From JAIYDJ01 sp031400505 (GTDB lineage: Bacteria > Pseudomonadota > Alphaproteobacteria > Rhodobacterales > Rhodobacteraceae): a DNA stretch of 64,000 bases. Shown here in pieces: positions 53,614 through 62,842 of the stretch (positions are counted from its first letter, which is position 1; each line of letters opens with the position of its first letter). The DNA is taken from the NCBI GenBank assembly GCA_031400505.1, contig JANNPZ010000038.1, positions 1 through 64,000 of the forward strand. Direction: 5' to 3'. The notes under the pieces are model-generated. The model saw nothing but the letters and a program-made list of their open reading frames with translations, was not told where the DNA came from and ran no database searches. Position numbers and translations under genes: made by a program.

Positions 53614-56600
53614 CGTTCGGTCTTTTCAACGGGCGGTCGAACCGGCTTTTTTTCGGGTTCGCCAGATGACGACAGGACCGGAGCAGGCGTGCGGAAAATC
53701 TCCCGGAACATGCCCGGGGTCAGGATTGACAGCGGGTTGACCTGCACCTCTGGCGCATCCGCGGTTCCGCGCAGGGCATAGTTGAAACCGAACAGCCCTT
53801 CACCGCGCCGTGACACCAGCGCGCCCAAACCGTTCACAAGAAAGATCGGAGAAATCACGCCTTGCAGTTGCAACCCCTTGTCCGTCGTTCGGTACATCCC
53901 GGCCATCGACACGCCCAAAGACGCCCCGATTGCCGCGGCCTTGGTCACTTGCACCGCGTCCGGCGTCAGGACGAAATCGGCATCCGCCGTGGTGAACACG
54001 ATACCGGTATCATTCAACTGATCAAGAATTCCCACCACGGACACCGCGTTCAGCAACTCTGCCAGAACATTGGCGTCACGCACCCGGATATCGGTGATAT
54101 CCGCGCGCCCATCATAGTGTCCAGCCGTGGCGCGCGGGATCAGCGTCAGGTCAAGACTGCCACCGCGCGCGGACGCAAACACCCCTGCCGCCGCCATTAC
54201 CGCGCCGGCATCTTCGGATCTGACACGCACCGCCGTGCCTTGCCGCACGGATGTGACGGCGCCGGTGATCGGGGCGGCACCGTTCACGCTCGCCTGAAAC
54301 TCCCCGCCAAAACCGCCGGACAAGGAAAACTCTCCACGCAATCCGGTCAGCGCGATACCGTCTGAAACCTGCAACCGGTCAAGTTGCAGGCTAAGCGGGC
54401 TGCCCTTTGCCCCATCCGACGGTCTGCGTCGTTCCGGCACTCGGCGCAGGTCAACGAACCCGCCGGTCACCGCCAAGCCGACAGCCCGGTTGGCACCCCG
54501 GCCAATGATTTCGACGGGTGCATCCAGCCAATCGTTCAGCTTTACGCGCGAAAACCGAACCGCCTCCAACCCGCCACCCGCACGAAAGCTGGCAGTGCCG
54601 ACTGCCTCCAGGCCCGCGCCGGACAAAAGCAGCCTCTCGACCAGGGGCCGGGTGCCAAGCTGAAGGTCCGCCTCGAACTTTCCGCCGGCATTTGGGGATT
54701 TTGTCCAGCCGAGTTCGGGGATCGTCAGCCCGATACCCGCAAGGTCGGATCGCAGCACCATCTTTGGCACCCCTTCGCGCGGCACCGTCACCTGAACATT
54801 TGCCGGACCTGAACCGCTGACCATGCCCGCAGGCAGACCGAGTCCGAATTCACGGACCGTCGTTGCAGACAGCGTTGCTGTCCCTTCGATCACGGTCGGA
54901 AAAGCGACTGTTGCCGATGGGTCAATGCCGGGCACGGCAAATTTCTGCGTCAGCGTGACGTCGAAGGGCACATCGCCGATCTTGCCCGGCCCGGCGATGA
55001 TCAGCCCCTGCGGAGTGGCCGAAACCGCCAATTCAGGCGCCGTGATCGTCTTGCCCTTCACGAAATGATCGGTCGAAAAATCGCGCACGACCCCCGACAC
55101 GGTATAATCGACATCTGCCACCGTCAGCTTTCCGCCGAGCGGAAGGGACATCCGGGTTTGCAGGATCGCCAGGCCCTGACCCAAGGCAACCGGCAGCTTT
55201 GCTTTGGTCAGGAACCGAAAGGGCGGCTGATCCAGCAGCGACAGCATTGCGGTCAACTCGGATGTTGTTTGCAGCGTCACCTGCCCGCGAGCGGGTTTGG
55301 CCGTTATGTCGGGCACCGAAAACACCGACCCGGCAAAGTCGATCTCGCCCCCTTCGGTCGGGGTCACCTGACCATGGCTCAGAACCAGCGTGTAAGTCGT
55401 GCCTGTTAGCGTGGAATAGCCCCGCGCGCCTTGAACGGGTGGCAGGGTTGGCAAGACCCGCAGACTTGCCTCGGCAAAACTGTATTTCAGATGCAGGCGC
55501 GGTTCGCTGCCGGGTGTGCTGCGAAATGTTGCCTTCACGTCCGTCAACAAACCGTCGAGCAGGTTGCTTTCTACCCAGGTTCGGGTTGGCGGCACCGCGT
55601 TCAATGGCCAAAGCCGCAGCAGCCCGTCGCGCGTCACCCGATCCAGAGACACGTCCAGGGCGCTGCGCCAGCCGTCCCGCTCTGCCGCAACGCGACCCGA
55701 CAGCAGAACATGCCGCCCGGTATCGGAAAGCGACAGTTGCCCGATCTGCAGCGCAAACGGGTCAAGCTGTAGCCGGACGTCCAGCGCGCCTTTCGAAAAC
55801 TCCACCGGCGCGGTGAACAGCCCCTCGGGGTCGATGCTGACGTCCGAAAACGCCAGTTGCCCCAGAAACGCATCCGGGCGCCGTCCCGACAATGGCCCGG
55901 TCATTGGCTGGCCATTGGCGGCCATCAGATAGCTTTGCCCCTGCGCTTTCAGCCGCACTGTTGGGCTTTCAACCTGCATGTCGGACAATACGATCCGCCC
56001 GGCCGCCGGATCATAGCGCAACGCCAGCGTCGCGCGGTCAAACGCCAGCGGCGTTGTCGTGCGCCGGGGCTGCAGCACGCCCTTTCCCACCTCCAGTTGC
56101 CCTGACAGCACCGACAGCCCCGCCCGGTCGATGGTAGCGGCAAGCTGACCCGAGATCGGCGCATCAAGCACTTTCAACCATTCAAGCACCGCCGTTTGCG
56201 CCGCAAGATCAGCCGCCGGAATATGTTCCATGCGCGCGTCGATCCGGGCGCGACCGGCCTTCTTTTCGGTGATCAGCGTCAGGATAGCCCGAGCCGGGAT
56301 CGGGCCGGTGGCTTGCAGCGTCGCGCTCAACTCACCTGCAAGTTCGTGCGGGCGGTTATCCAGCCGAAGGCGACCGTCGCCAAGCGTCCAAGTCCGTCCC
56401 GCACGCAGGTCGGTCAGACTAAGACTTAGCGCATCGGCTTCGACAATCTGCAATTTGGAAAGCGCCGGCAATGCAAGTGCCCGGTCTGCGGCACCAAACA
56501 GGGCGGAAAACCAGTCGCTGCCCGGCGCGGACTTACGTGTCTGTGAGACTGCTGCCCCACCAGACCCCATCGCCAGATCAATCCGCCCGTCCGCGTCGCG

Positions 56601-57140
56601 CCGCAACGCAATTCGCGCCCCGTTGACGGTGATCCGGCGTGCATGCAATTGCCCCTGGATCAAGGATGCAGGATCAAGTGTCAACCGCGTTTCCGGCAAA
56701 GTAAGCAAAGGCTGTCCGCGCGCTGTCAGCAACCGCATGTCCGAAAGCCTGAGCCGGGGGATCAGATCCGTGCCCAGTGTGATGTCAATTGCGCCGACAG
56801 ATGCCGAGGTGGCTGGCATCAGCTCTTCGATGGACGCGTTCAGACGATCTTCGATTTCTGCGACGATCCAGGTTGGCAGCGGGATCGGCCGACCCGACAA
56901 CGCCAGCCCCCCGAACAACAGCGACAGCGCCAGAAAGGCAAGGATCAGCCGTGCTCCAAGACCCCGCCCGACACGCGCCCTGTCCCGCGCGCGTGCAGCC
57001 CTTGACTGCCGGGCGGCCGCGCGCCTTGATCCAGCCGGTGCTGCCGCAGGACTCGTTGCCGGGATCGTTGCAGATACCGATTGCACCCCTGCCGTTTGGA
57101 CTGCGCCCGGCGTGCTGTCGCTGCCCGTGCCTTCGTTCAT
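53610..57140 (-). CDS. AsmA-like / DUF3971 protein
   Basis: A 1176-residue envelope protein. One N-terminal transmembrane segment (about residues 62-85, LILAFLALSLLFGGLALSG) is preceded by a basic Ala/Arg stretch, and the rest is a long beta-rich repeat-like region (LPETRLTLDPASLIQG, ILLSGRVAAERDG-like) ending with an AsmA-like C-terminal module. Related proteins (YhdP/TamB/AsmA) help move lipids across the periplasm. Such a role is inference. ATG 57140 has AAGGA upstream. It is upstream of queA and overlaps its start. Confidence 0.85.
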   Translation of the reverse strand: MNEGTGSDSTPGAVQTAGVQSVSATIPATSPAAAPAGSRRAAARQSRAARARDRARVGRGLGARLILAFLALSLLFGGLALSGRPIPLPTWIVAEIEDRLNASIEELMPATSASVGAIDITLGTDLIPRLRLSDMRLLTARGQPLLTLPETRLTLDPASLIQGQLHARRITVNGARIALRRDADGRIDLAMGSGGAAVSQTRKSAPGSDWFSALFGAADRALALPALSKLQIVEADALSLSLTDLRAGRTWTLGDGRLRLDNRPHELAGELSATLQATGPIPARAILTLITEKKAGRARIDARMEHIPAADLAAQTAVLEWLKVLDAPISGQLAATIDRAGLSVLSGQLEVGKGVLQPRRTTTPLAFDRATLALRYDPAAGRIVLSDMQVESPTVRLKAQGQSYLMAANGQPMTGPLSGRRPDAFLGQLAFSDVSIDPEGLFTAPVEFSKGALDVRLQLDPFALQIGQLSLSDTGRHVLLSGRVAAERDGWRSALDVSLDRVTRDGLLRLWPLNAVPPTRTWVESNLLDGLLTDVKATFRSTPGSEPRLHLKYSFAEASLRVLPTLPPVQGARGYSTLTGTTYTLVLSHGQVTPTEGGEIDFAGSVFSVPDITAKPARGQVTLQTTSELTAMLSLLDQPPFRFLTKAKLPVALGQGLAILQTRMSLPLGGKLTVADVDYTVSGVVRDFSTDHFVKGKTITAPELAVSATPQGLIIAGPGKIGDVPFDVTLTQKFAVPGIDPSATVAFPTVIEGTATLSATTVREFGLGLPAGMVSGSGPANVQVTVPREGVPKMVLRSDLAGIGLTIPELGWTKSPNAGGKFEADLQLGTRPLVERLLLSGAGLEAVGTASFRAGGGLEAVRFSRVKLNDWLDAPVEIIGRGANRAVGLAVTGGFVDLRRVPERRRPSDGAKGSPLSLQLDRLQVSDGIALTGLRGEFSLSGGFGGEFQASVNGAAPITGAVTSVRQGTAVRVRSEDAGAVMAAAGVFASARGGSLDLTLIPRATAGHYDGRADITDIRVRDANVLAELLNAVSVVGILDQLNDTGIVFTTADADFVLTPDAVQVTKAAAIGASLGVSMAGMYRTTDKGLQLQGVISPIFLVNGLGALVSRRGEGLFGFNYALRGTADAPEVQVNPLSILTPGMFREIFRTPAPVLSSSGEPEKKPVRPPVEKTER

Positions 57141-57259
57141 CTTCCGTCCTTTTGCGCGGCCCTGTCTTGCAACGCAACACAGGTGCCCGCTTGCCTTTAT
57201 CTTTGCGGATTGGCAACTAGAACGCAAAGAACATAGAGTTGAATGGCAAGGAGCCGCGC

Positions 57260-57721
57260 ATGATTTCCCCCGGTCAGACCGCCCCGGATTTTGCTCTGCC
57301 CCGCGATGGCGGGTCAGTGGTGTCGCTGTCGTCGTTGCGCCCCTGCAAGGTCGTGCTGTACTTCTACCCCAAGGACGACACACCCGGCTGCACGCTTGAA
57401 GCGCAGGATTTTACCGCCCGCATCGCAGACTTCGCGGCAGCGGGTGCCACGGTCATCGGTGTGTCCAAGGACAGCGTCAAGGCCCATGACAAGTTCTGCA
57501 AGAAGTATGACCTGGGCATCGTCCTGGTGTCGGACGCGGACGGGCACACCTGCGAAGACTACGGCGTGTGGATAGAGAAAAGCATGTATGGCAAGACTTA
57601 CATGGGCATTGAACGGACGACCGTGCTGATAGACCAAACGGGGCAAGTCGCTCGGGTCTGGAACAAGGTTACGGTCAAGGGCCATGCTGATGACGTGCTG
57701 GCAGCGGTGCAGGCCCTGTGA
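57260..57721 (+). CDS. bcp: Thioredoxin-dependent peroxiredoxin, PrxQ/Bcp type
   Basis: Reduces hydroperoxides, 153 residues. Peroxidatic Cys44 is in DDTPGCTLEAQDF. The usual neighbouring resolving Cys (five residues later) is Gln49; a Cys at position 80 (DKFCKKYDL) fits the alpha-3 resolving cysteine known from Xanthomonas PrxQ (spacing of 36). So it is a 2-Cys enzyme of the distal type. AAGGAG precedes ATG 57260. Its stop overlaps the DUF455 start as GTGA. Confidence 0.93.
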   Translation: MISPGQTAPDFALPRDGGSVVSLSSLRPCKVVLYFYPKDDTPGCTLEAQDFTARIADFAAAGATVIGVSKDSVKAHDKFCKKYDLGIVLVSDADGHTCEDYGVWIEKSMYGKTYMGIERTTVLIDQTGQVARVWNKVTVKGHADDVLAAVQAL

Positions 57722-58551
57722 TCCAGCCGCACCGATCGCTTGCGGACCTGGCAGTCGAAGTGCTGAGTTGCGCCGACGGGCGCGCCAAAGCCGCACTGAG
57801 CCACAAGAACGCCGAACTGTGGCGCGCGGCGCGCCGTCATGGCGCTGTTGCAGATGTCGGGTTGGCAAGCCCGCCTTTGCGGCCCGCCCGTCCGGCAAAA
57901 CCCGATCTGCTTGACCCCCGCGATGTGCCGCGGCGCAAACCAGGGTCGCCCGAGGGACGCATCGCCTTGCTGCATGCCCTGGCACATATCGAGTTGAACG
58001 CAATCGATCTGCATTGGGACATCATCGCGCGGTTCGGCGCAACATCGATGCCGATGGGGTTTTACGACGATTGGGTCAGTGCGGCGGACGACGAGGCGAA
58101 GCATTTCAACATGATCTGTGATTGTCTTGAACAGCGCGGCAGCTACTATGGTGCGCTTTCGGCCCATGCCGGGATGTGGCGGGCCGCTGAAGACACGGTG
58201 CAGGATCTGCTTGGCAGACTGGCCGTGGTGCCGATGGTCCTTGAGGCACGCGGGCTGGATGTTTCGCCCGCCATGATCGAGATCTTTCGCAAGACCGGCG
58301 ACAAGCAGGCGCTGGCGACACTGGAAGTGATCTATGCCGAAGAGGTGGCGCATGTCGCCTTTGGATCGAAATGGTTCAACTGGCTGTGTGGCCGCGACGG
58401 GCTGGACCCCAAAGAGGTCTTTCACCGGCTGGTGCGCCAGTACTTCCACAGCACATTGAAACCGCCTTTCAATGTCGAGAAACGTGCCGAAGCCGGCTTG
58501 CCGCCCGACTTCTACTGGCCGCTCTCAGAGGACATCTCTGCGAACCCATAG
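57718..58551 (+). CDS. DUF455 ferritin-like protein
   Basis: A 277-residue all-helical protein with ferritin-like features. LLHALAHIELNAIDLHWD and ADDEAKHFNMICDCLEQRGSYYG, with ExxH patterns, and a second VIYAEEVAHVAFG helix give a possible di-iron site. The GTG start overlaps the bcp stop. It is co-translated with the peroxiredoxin, which suggests a role in oxidative or metal metabolism, though this is only contextual. Confidence 0.88.
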   Translation: MIQPHRSLADLAVEVLSCADGRAKAALSHKNAELWRAARRHGAVADVGLASPPLRPARPAKPDLLDPRDVPRRKPGSPEGRIALLHALAHIELNAIDLHWDIIARFGATSMPMGFYDDWVSAADDEAKHFNMICDCLEQRGSYYGALSAHAGMWRAAEDTVQDLLGRLAVVPMVLEARGLDVSPAMIEIFRKTGDKQALATLEVIYAEEVAHVAFGSKWFNWLCGRDGLDPKEVFHRLVRQYFHSTLKPPFNVEKRAEAGLPPDFYWPLSEDISANP

Positions 58552-58687
58552 CGCTTGCGGCGCTTTTCATCGGCGGGTTGTTGCCGACGACAGGCGACTT
58601 CTTGAGTGGCTGCAAGCCCGGGTGGCCAAAATTGTTGCGAAGGCGGCAGGGTCTGCTTAATCACACACAAGGGCGCGACACCATCTC

Positions 58688-60061
58688 GTGACGCTTTCAC
58701 CAAGATCGGAACCTCGCAACGTGATCACGCGAATTGCCTATCGGATCAACGTCTGGCTTGAACGCTATCTTCCCGAGCAGCGCCTTTTTCTGAAATCCGA
58801 CGTCGACATGCGGTTCATCCGGCTTCGGGCGTCAACGCAGGCAATTGCCTTGGTCATGGGGTCGCTGATCCTTGGCTGGACGGTGTTTGCGACTGCCATT
58901 CTTTTGATGGACTCGATTTCTGCCGGATCTTCGCGTGACCAGACGCAACGCCAGCAAGCATTGTTTGAAGATCGCTTGAACGCGCTCAGCGAGGACCGCG
59001 ACCTGCGCGTCTCCGAGGCGGCGGGTGCGCAGGAAAGGTTCAACCTGGCTTTGGCGCAGGTATCGACGATGCAGGCGCGGCTGCTGGCGTCCGAAGACCG
59101 CCGCCGAGAACTGGAAACCGGGATCGATGTGATCCAGAACACGCTGCGTCGCACGATCAAAGAGCGGGACACGGCACGGGCCGAACTGGACCGGCTGAAG
59201 TTTGCGGTCGCCCAGACCGGCGGCGAGTCCGCAACCGAACTCGGGCGCATCAAAGACACCGAAGCAACGCTGGATATCTTGGCAGCCGCCTTGGGCGACA
59301 CCGCGCAGGAACGCGATCAGATGGTCAACGCGGCAGAGCGCGCAACGGATCGAGTCGAGGAAATCGCACAGGAAAAGCGGGCGCTTGAGGCGCGCAACGA
59401 CGTGATCTTCACCCAGCTTGAAGAGGCGTTGACGATTTCCATCGAACCGCTGGACAAGATGTTCCGTGCCGCCGGGATGGCGCCCGATACCTTGCTGGAT
59501 GCCGTGCGGCGAGGCTATTCCGGTCAGGGCGGGCCTTTGTCCAAGATTTCCTTGTCGACGTCGAATGCGGCCCCAAGCCAGGAAGAGCTGCGGGCGAACG
59601 CCATTCTGACAGAACTGGACAAGATGAACCTTTATCGGCTGGCCGCCTTCAAGGCGCCCTTTTCAATGCCGGTAAAGGGCAACTTCCGATGGACGAGCGG
59701 GTTTGGGTATCGCAGTGATCCCAAAGGCTATGGGTCGCGGATGCACGAGGGCACAGACATGGCGGGCGACTATGGCGCCCCTGTCTATGCGACCGGTGAT
59801 GGCGTGGTCGTCCATGCCGGATGGGACAACGGCTATGGCCGGCTGATCAAGATCAAGCACGACTTTGGCATCGAAACGCGGTATGCTCATCTATCCGCCC
59901 TGAACGTCGTGGTTGGGGAAAAAGTGTCGCGCGGCGATCGGATCGGTGATATGGGCAACTCTGGTCGTTCAACCGGCACACATCTTCACTACGAGGTCCG
60001 CATCGGCGGCACCGCCGTCAATCCGATGACCTTCATAAAGGCAGCACAGAATGTTTTCTAA
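58688..60061 (+). CDS. M23 (LytM) family peptidoglycan peptidase
   Basis: A 457-residue inner-membrane anchored endopeptidase. One N-terminal helix (about residues 52-75), a long coiled coil (83-255), and a C-terminal LytM domain from about 345 with the zinc ligands in RMHEGTDMAG and STGTHLHYEVRIGG. The HxH and H..D set is complete, so it should be active on peptidoglycan cross-bridges. GTG 58688 is the chosen start, without a good ribosome site; GTG 58721 is possible. It overlaps the bactofilin gene by 11 bases. Confidence 0.9.
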   Translation: MTLSPRSEPRNVITRIAYRINVWLERYLPEQRLFLKSDVDMRFIRLRASTQAIALVMGSLILGWTVFATAILLMDSISAGSSRDQTQRQQALFEDRLNALSEDRDLRVSEAAGAQERFNLALAQVSTMQARLLASEDRRRELETGIDVIQNTLRRTIKERDTARAELDRLKFAVAQTGGESATELGRIKDTEATLDILAAALGDTAQERDQMVNAAERATDRVEEIAQEKRALEARNDVIFTQLEEALTISIEPLDKMFRAAGMAPDTLLDAVRRGYSGQGGPLSKISLSTSNAAPSQEELRANAILTELDKMNLYRLAAFKAPFSMPVKGNFRWTSGFGYRSDPKGYGSRMHEGTDMAGDYGAPVYATGDGVVVHAGWDNGYGRLIKIKHDFGIETRYAHLSALNVVVGEKVSRGDRIGDMGNSGRSTGTHLHYEVRIGGTAVNPMTFIKAAQNVF

Positions 60062-60557
60062 AAGCCGCATCAACGAGCCGGGTCCGAAGACTGGCGACAC
60101 TTCCACCCCCAAAGCCCCAGACGCGGCCCCCGCAGCGAGCAAACAGACCATGGATTTCACGCCCAACTCTTCCAAAACCAAGGCCGGCGTTTCGGTTTTG
60201 TCGTCAGACCTGACCGTGGTGGGCAATCTGCGCACCAGCGGCGATATTCAAGTCGAGGGTACAGTTGAGGGCGATATCCGCGCTCATTTGCTGACAGTGG
60301 GCGAAAGCGCCACGATCAAGGGCGAGATTGTCGCGGATGATATCGTGGTGAACGGTCGGGTGATCGGCAAGGTGCGCGGCCTGAAAGTCCGGCTGACCTC
60401 GACGGCGCGGGTCGAAGGCGACATCATTCACAAGACGATTGCCATCGAATCCGGGGCGCATTTCGAAGGCTCCGTACAGCGTCAGGACGATCCTTTGGCC
60501 GTCGGACGGCCCGCCATGCCTCCGCAACCTGCTGTAAAGCCTGCTGAAGGCATCTAG
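60051..60557 (+). CDS. Bactofilin family cytoskeletal protein
   Basis: A 168-residue bactofilin: a flexible Pro/Ala-rich N-terminus (residues 1-45) and a right-handed beta-helix (VLSSDLTVVGNLRTSGDIQ, VEGTVEGDIRAHLLTVGES, ATIKGEIVADDIVVNGRVIG) with a short C-terminal tail. It polymerises without nucleotide and positions wall enzymes. Its start lies inside the M23 gene, a pairing seen in other alphaproteobacteria. Confidence 0.93.
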   Translation: MFSKSRINEPGPKTGDTSTPKAPDAAPAASKQTMDFTPNSSKTKAGVSVLSSDLTVVGNLRTSGDIQVEGTVEGDIRAHLLTVGESATIKGEIVADDIVVNGRVIGKVRGLKVRLTSTARVEGDIIHKTIAIESGAHFEGSVQRQDDPLAVGRPAMPPQPAVKPAEGI

Positions 60558-60580
60558 CCACACGGCGCCCGGATTTCGGG

Positions 60581-62020
60581 ATGGCTGTTGAACGGCGCGA
60601 ACCTGAACCCGTTTGTCTGCCGGAACATCGCAAGTTTCTTCTGGCGGCTGCCGTGCTTGCATCGTCGATGGGGTTCATCGACAGTTCCGTGACGGCCGTG
60701 GCTGTGCCCGTGATCCGGGCGTCGCTGTCGGCCAGTCTTTCGCAGGCACAATGGATCAGCGCGGCCTACCTTTTGACCCTGTCATCGTTGGTGTTGATCG
60801 GCGGCGCGATGGCCGACAGATTTGGCACGTCACGGGTCTTTGCATGCGGGATTCTGGGTTTCGTTCTGTCGTCGCTGTTGTGTGCAGCGGCCTTGACGCC
60901 AGAGTATCTGATTGGCGCGCGCGCCATGCAGGGACTTGCTGCCGGGGTGATGGTGCCGGGATCAATGGCACTTGTCGCGCGCGCCTATCCGCGGGCCGAG
61001 CGTGGCCGGGCCCTGGGACTGTGGGCTGCGGCAACAACCGCCACATCAGCCCTGGGGCCGGTCATTGGCGGTGGGATACTGACCCTTAGCGGGACCGAGG
61101 CCTGGCGATTGATCTTTGCCATGAACCTGCCTCTTGGGGTCGCGGCATTCGTCTTGTTGTGGCGCTACACGATGGCAGACCGTGGCCAGCCAGGTGCGCC
61201 GATTGATTTGGTCGGTGCCGGATTGGCAACGCTTGGTCTGGGGCTGGTGGCGTGGGGGCTTACCTCGCCGGGTGCATCAAGCCTTTCGGCCAGCGCAGCC
61301 GGGCTGGTGGTCTTTGCGGGATTTCTGCTGTGGGAACGGCGCTGCGCCGCGCCGATGATCCGGCTTGGAATGTTCACCAACCCGGCCTTTGCCGCCGCGA
61401 ACCTTGCCACGTTCCTGCTTTACATCGCGATCACCGGCCTTGGTTTCTACTTGCCGATGACCGCGATGTCGGCCTGGGGGCTAAGCCCGATCGAAGTTTC
61501 GCTGGCACTGCTGCCGACCTCTGTTCAGATCGCCTTGCTTTCTACCATGGTCGGCCGGCTCGCCGATCGGGTCGGTCCGTTCATCCTGATGACCATCGGC
61601 GCCTTGATCGTTGCCATCGCGCAAACGGGTCAGGCCCTGGTGGCGCATCAGGCCAGTTTCTGGTCGGACGTGTTTCCGCTGACGATTATGTCGGGCTTTG
61701 GCATAACACTGGTTCTGGCGCCCTTGACCATGGCCGTGATGGCAGAGGCGAGCGAGGCCGAACAGGGGGCCGCGTCCGGGATCAACAATGTCATGGCGCG
61801 GGCCGCTACCCTGGTGGCGGTGGCGCTTCTTGGGCGGATCGCCAGTTTTGGCTATGGCGACATTGCCGCAGGGATGCCGGGGTTCGGGGTGGTGTCCACC
61901 ACGCCCGCGCATGTGGCCGCCACAGGGGCCGCCTTTGCCTGGATGGCAGGGGTGGCGGCGGCGTTTTCCTTTGCATCGACGCTGGTTTCGGCCTCGCAGA
62001 TCAGACGGCGTCCCAACTGA
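60581..62020 (+). CDS. MFS multidrug exporter, DHA2 (14-TM) type
   Basis: A 479-residue transporter with 14 hydrophobic helices. The N-terminal signature SSMGFIDSSVTAVAVPVI (motif D-like) and GGAMADRFGTSRVF (motif A) indicate the DHA2/EmrB group, and GPVIGGGILTLSGTEAWRLIF (motif C) that of antiporters. Substrates unknown. It is 23 bases after the bactofilin gene and its end overlaps the convergent DUF2189 gene by 20 bases. Confidence 0.9.
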   Translation: MAVERREPEPVCLPEHRKFLLAAAVLASSMGFIDSSVTAVAVPVIRASLSASLSQAQWISAAYLLTLSSLVLIGGAMADRFGTSRVFACGILGFVLSSLLCAAALTPEYLIGARAMQGLAAGVMVPGSMALVARAYPRAERGRALGLWAAATTATSALGPVIGGGILTLSGTEAWRLIFAMNLPLGVAAFVLLWRYTMADRGQPGAPIDLVGAGLATLGLGLVAWGLTSPGASSLSASAAGLVVFAGFLLWERRCAAPMIRLGMFTNPAFAAANLATFLLYIAITGLGFYLPMTAMSAWGLSPIEVSLALLPTSVQIALLSTMVGRLADRVGPFILMTIGALIVAIAQTGQALVAHQASFWSDVFPLTIMSGFGITLVLAPLTMAVMAEASEAEQGAASGINNVMARAATLVAVALLGRIASFGYGDIAAGMPGFGVVSTTPAHVAATGAAFAWMAGVAAAFSFASTLVSASQIRRRPN

Positions 62021-62774
62021 TCGCGGCGCGGTAAAGATGCCAGCTTGCATGCCCAAAGACAGGCAGCACTACCAACAGCCCCAAGAACCACGGCAGCATG
62101 GCGCCAAACAGTGAAACAGCGATCAGCGCGCCCCAGCCAAGCATGACAAGCGGGCTGGTGCGCACCACCTCGAGCGACGTCAGCATCGCGGTCACGAAAT
62201 CCACCTCGCGGTCCAGAAGCATCGGCAGACTGACCACCATCAGCGAAAACAGCAATCCAGCGAACACCGCACCTACCAAGGTGCCCGTCGCCAGCATGGC
62301 AAGCCCCTGCGGCGTCAAGAAAATCTGGATCGAGTTCGACACATTGGTCATCGACGACGTGCCCAGAAAAAGCGCAAAGATCATATGCGCCAAAAAGTTC
62401 CAGAACAGGAAGAACACCACCACGATTGCGGCAATCGACGGTATCTGTCGGTCCTTCTCGCGGAAGATCACCCCAAGAACCCCGCGCGCCGTCAGCGGCG
62501 TACCCTGCTCCAGACGCCGGCTGATTTCATAGAACCCGCAGGCGATGAACGGCCCGACAATAGGGAACCCGGCAGCGGCCGGCAGTGTCCACCAGATCTG
62601 GCCCGCCGTGGTCAGTGCATAGGTGATCAGCCAGCCCGCCAGCACATAGACCAGCGCAAAGCCCATCCCTGCCAAAGGTGCGCTGCGAAAGTCGCGCCAT
62701 CCCATCGCCAGCGCCGACCAAAGGTCTAATGGCACAACGCGCAACACTTCTGCGGTTGGGTGGGGGTTTGACAT
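62001..62774 (-). CDS. DUF2189 membrane protein
   Basis: A 257-residue polytopic membrane protein of about six helices with the DUF2189 pattern (ALAMGWRDFRSAPLAGMGFALVYV, FPIVGPFIACGFYEISRRLEQG, MLLDREVDFVTAMLTSLEVV). Function unknown. GAGG precedes ATG 62774. Stands between the MFS exporter and prfB; the end overlaps the exporter. Confidence 0.88.
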   Translation of the reverse strand: MSNPHPTAEVLRVVPLDLWSALAMGWRDFRSAPLAGMGFALVYVLAGWLITYALTTAGQIWWTLPAAAGFPIVGPFIACGFYEISRRLEQGTPLTARGVLGVIFREKDRQIPSIAAIVVVFFLFWNFLAHMIFALFLGTSSMTNVSNSIQIFLTPQGLAMLATGTLVGAVFAGLLFSLMVVSLPMLLDREVDFVTAMLTSLEVVRTSPLVMLGWGALIAVSLFGAMLPWFLGLLVVLPVFGHASWHLYRAAISWDAV

Positions 62775-62842
62775 GCCGACCTCGGTTTTCGCAAATCTAG
62801 CGAAACGACACCCACAAGAAAACCAGTATCTCGGTCAAATGA

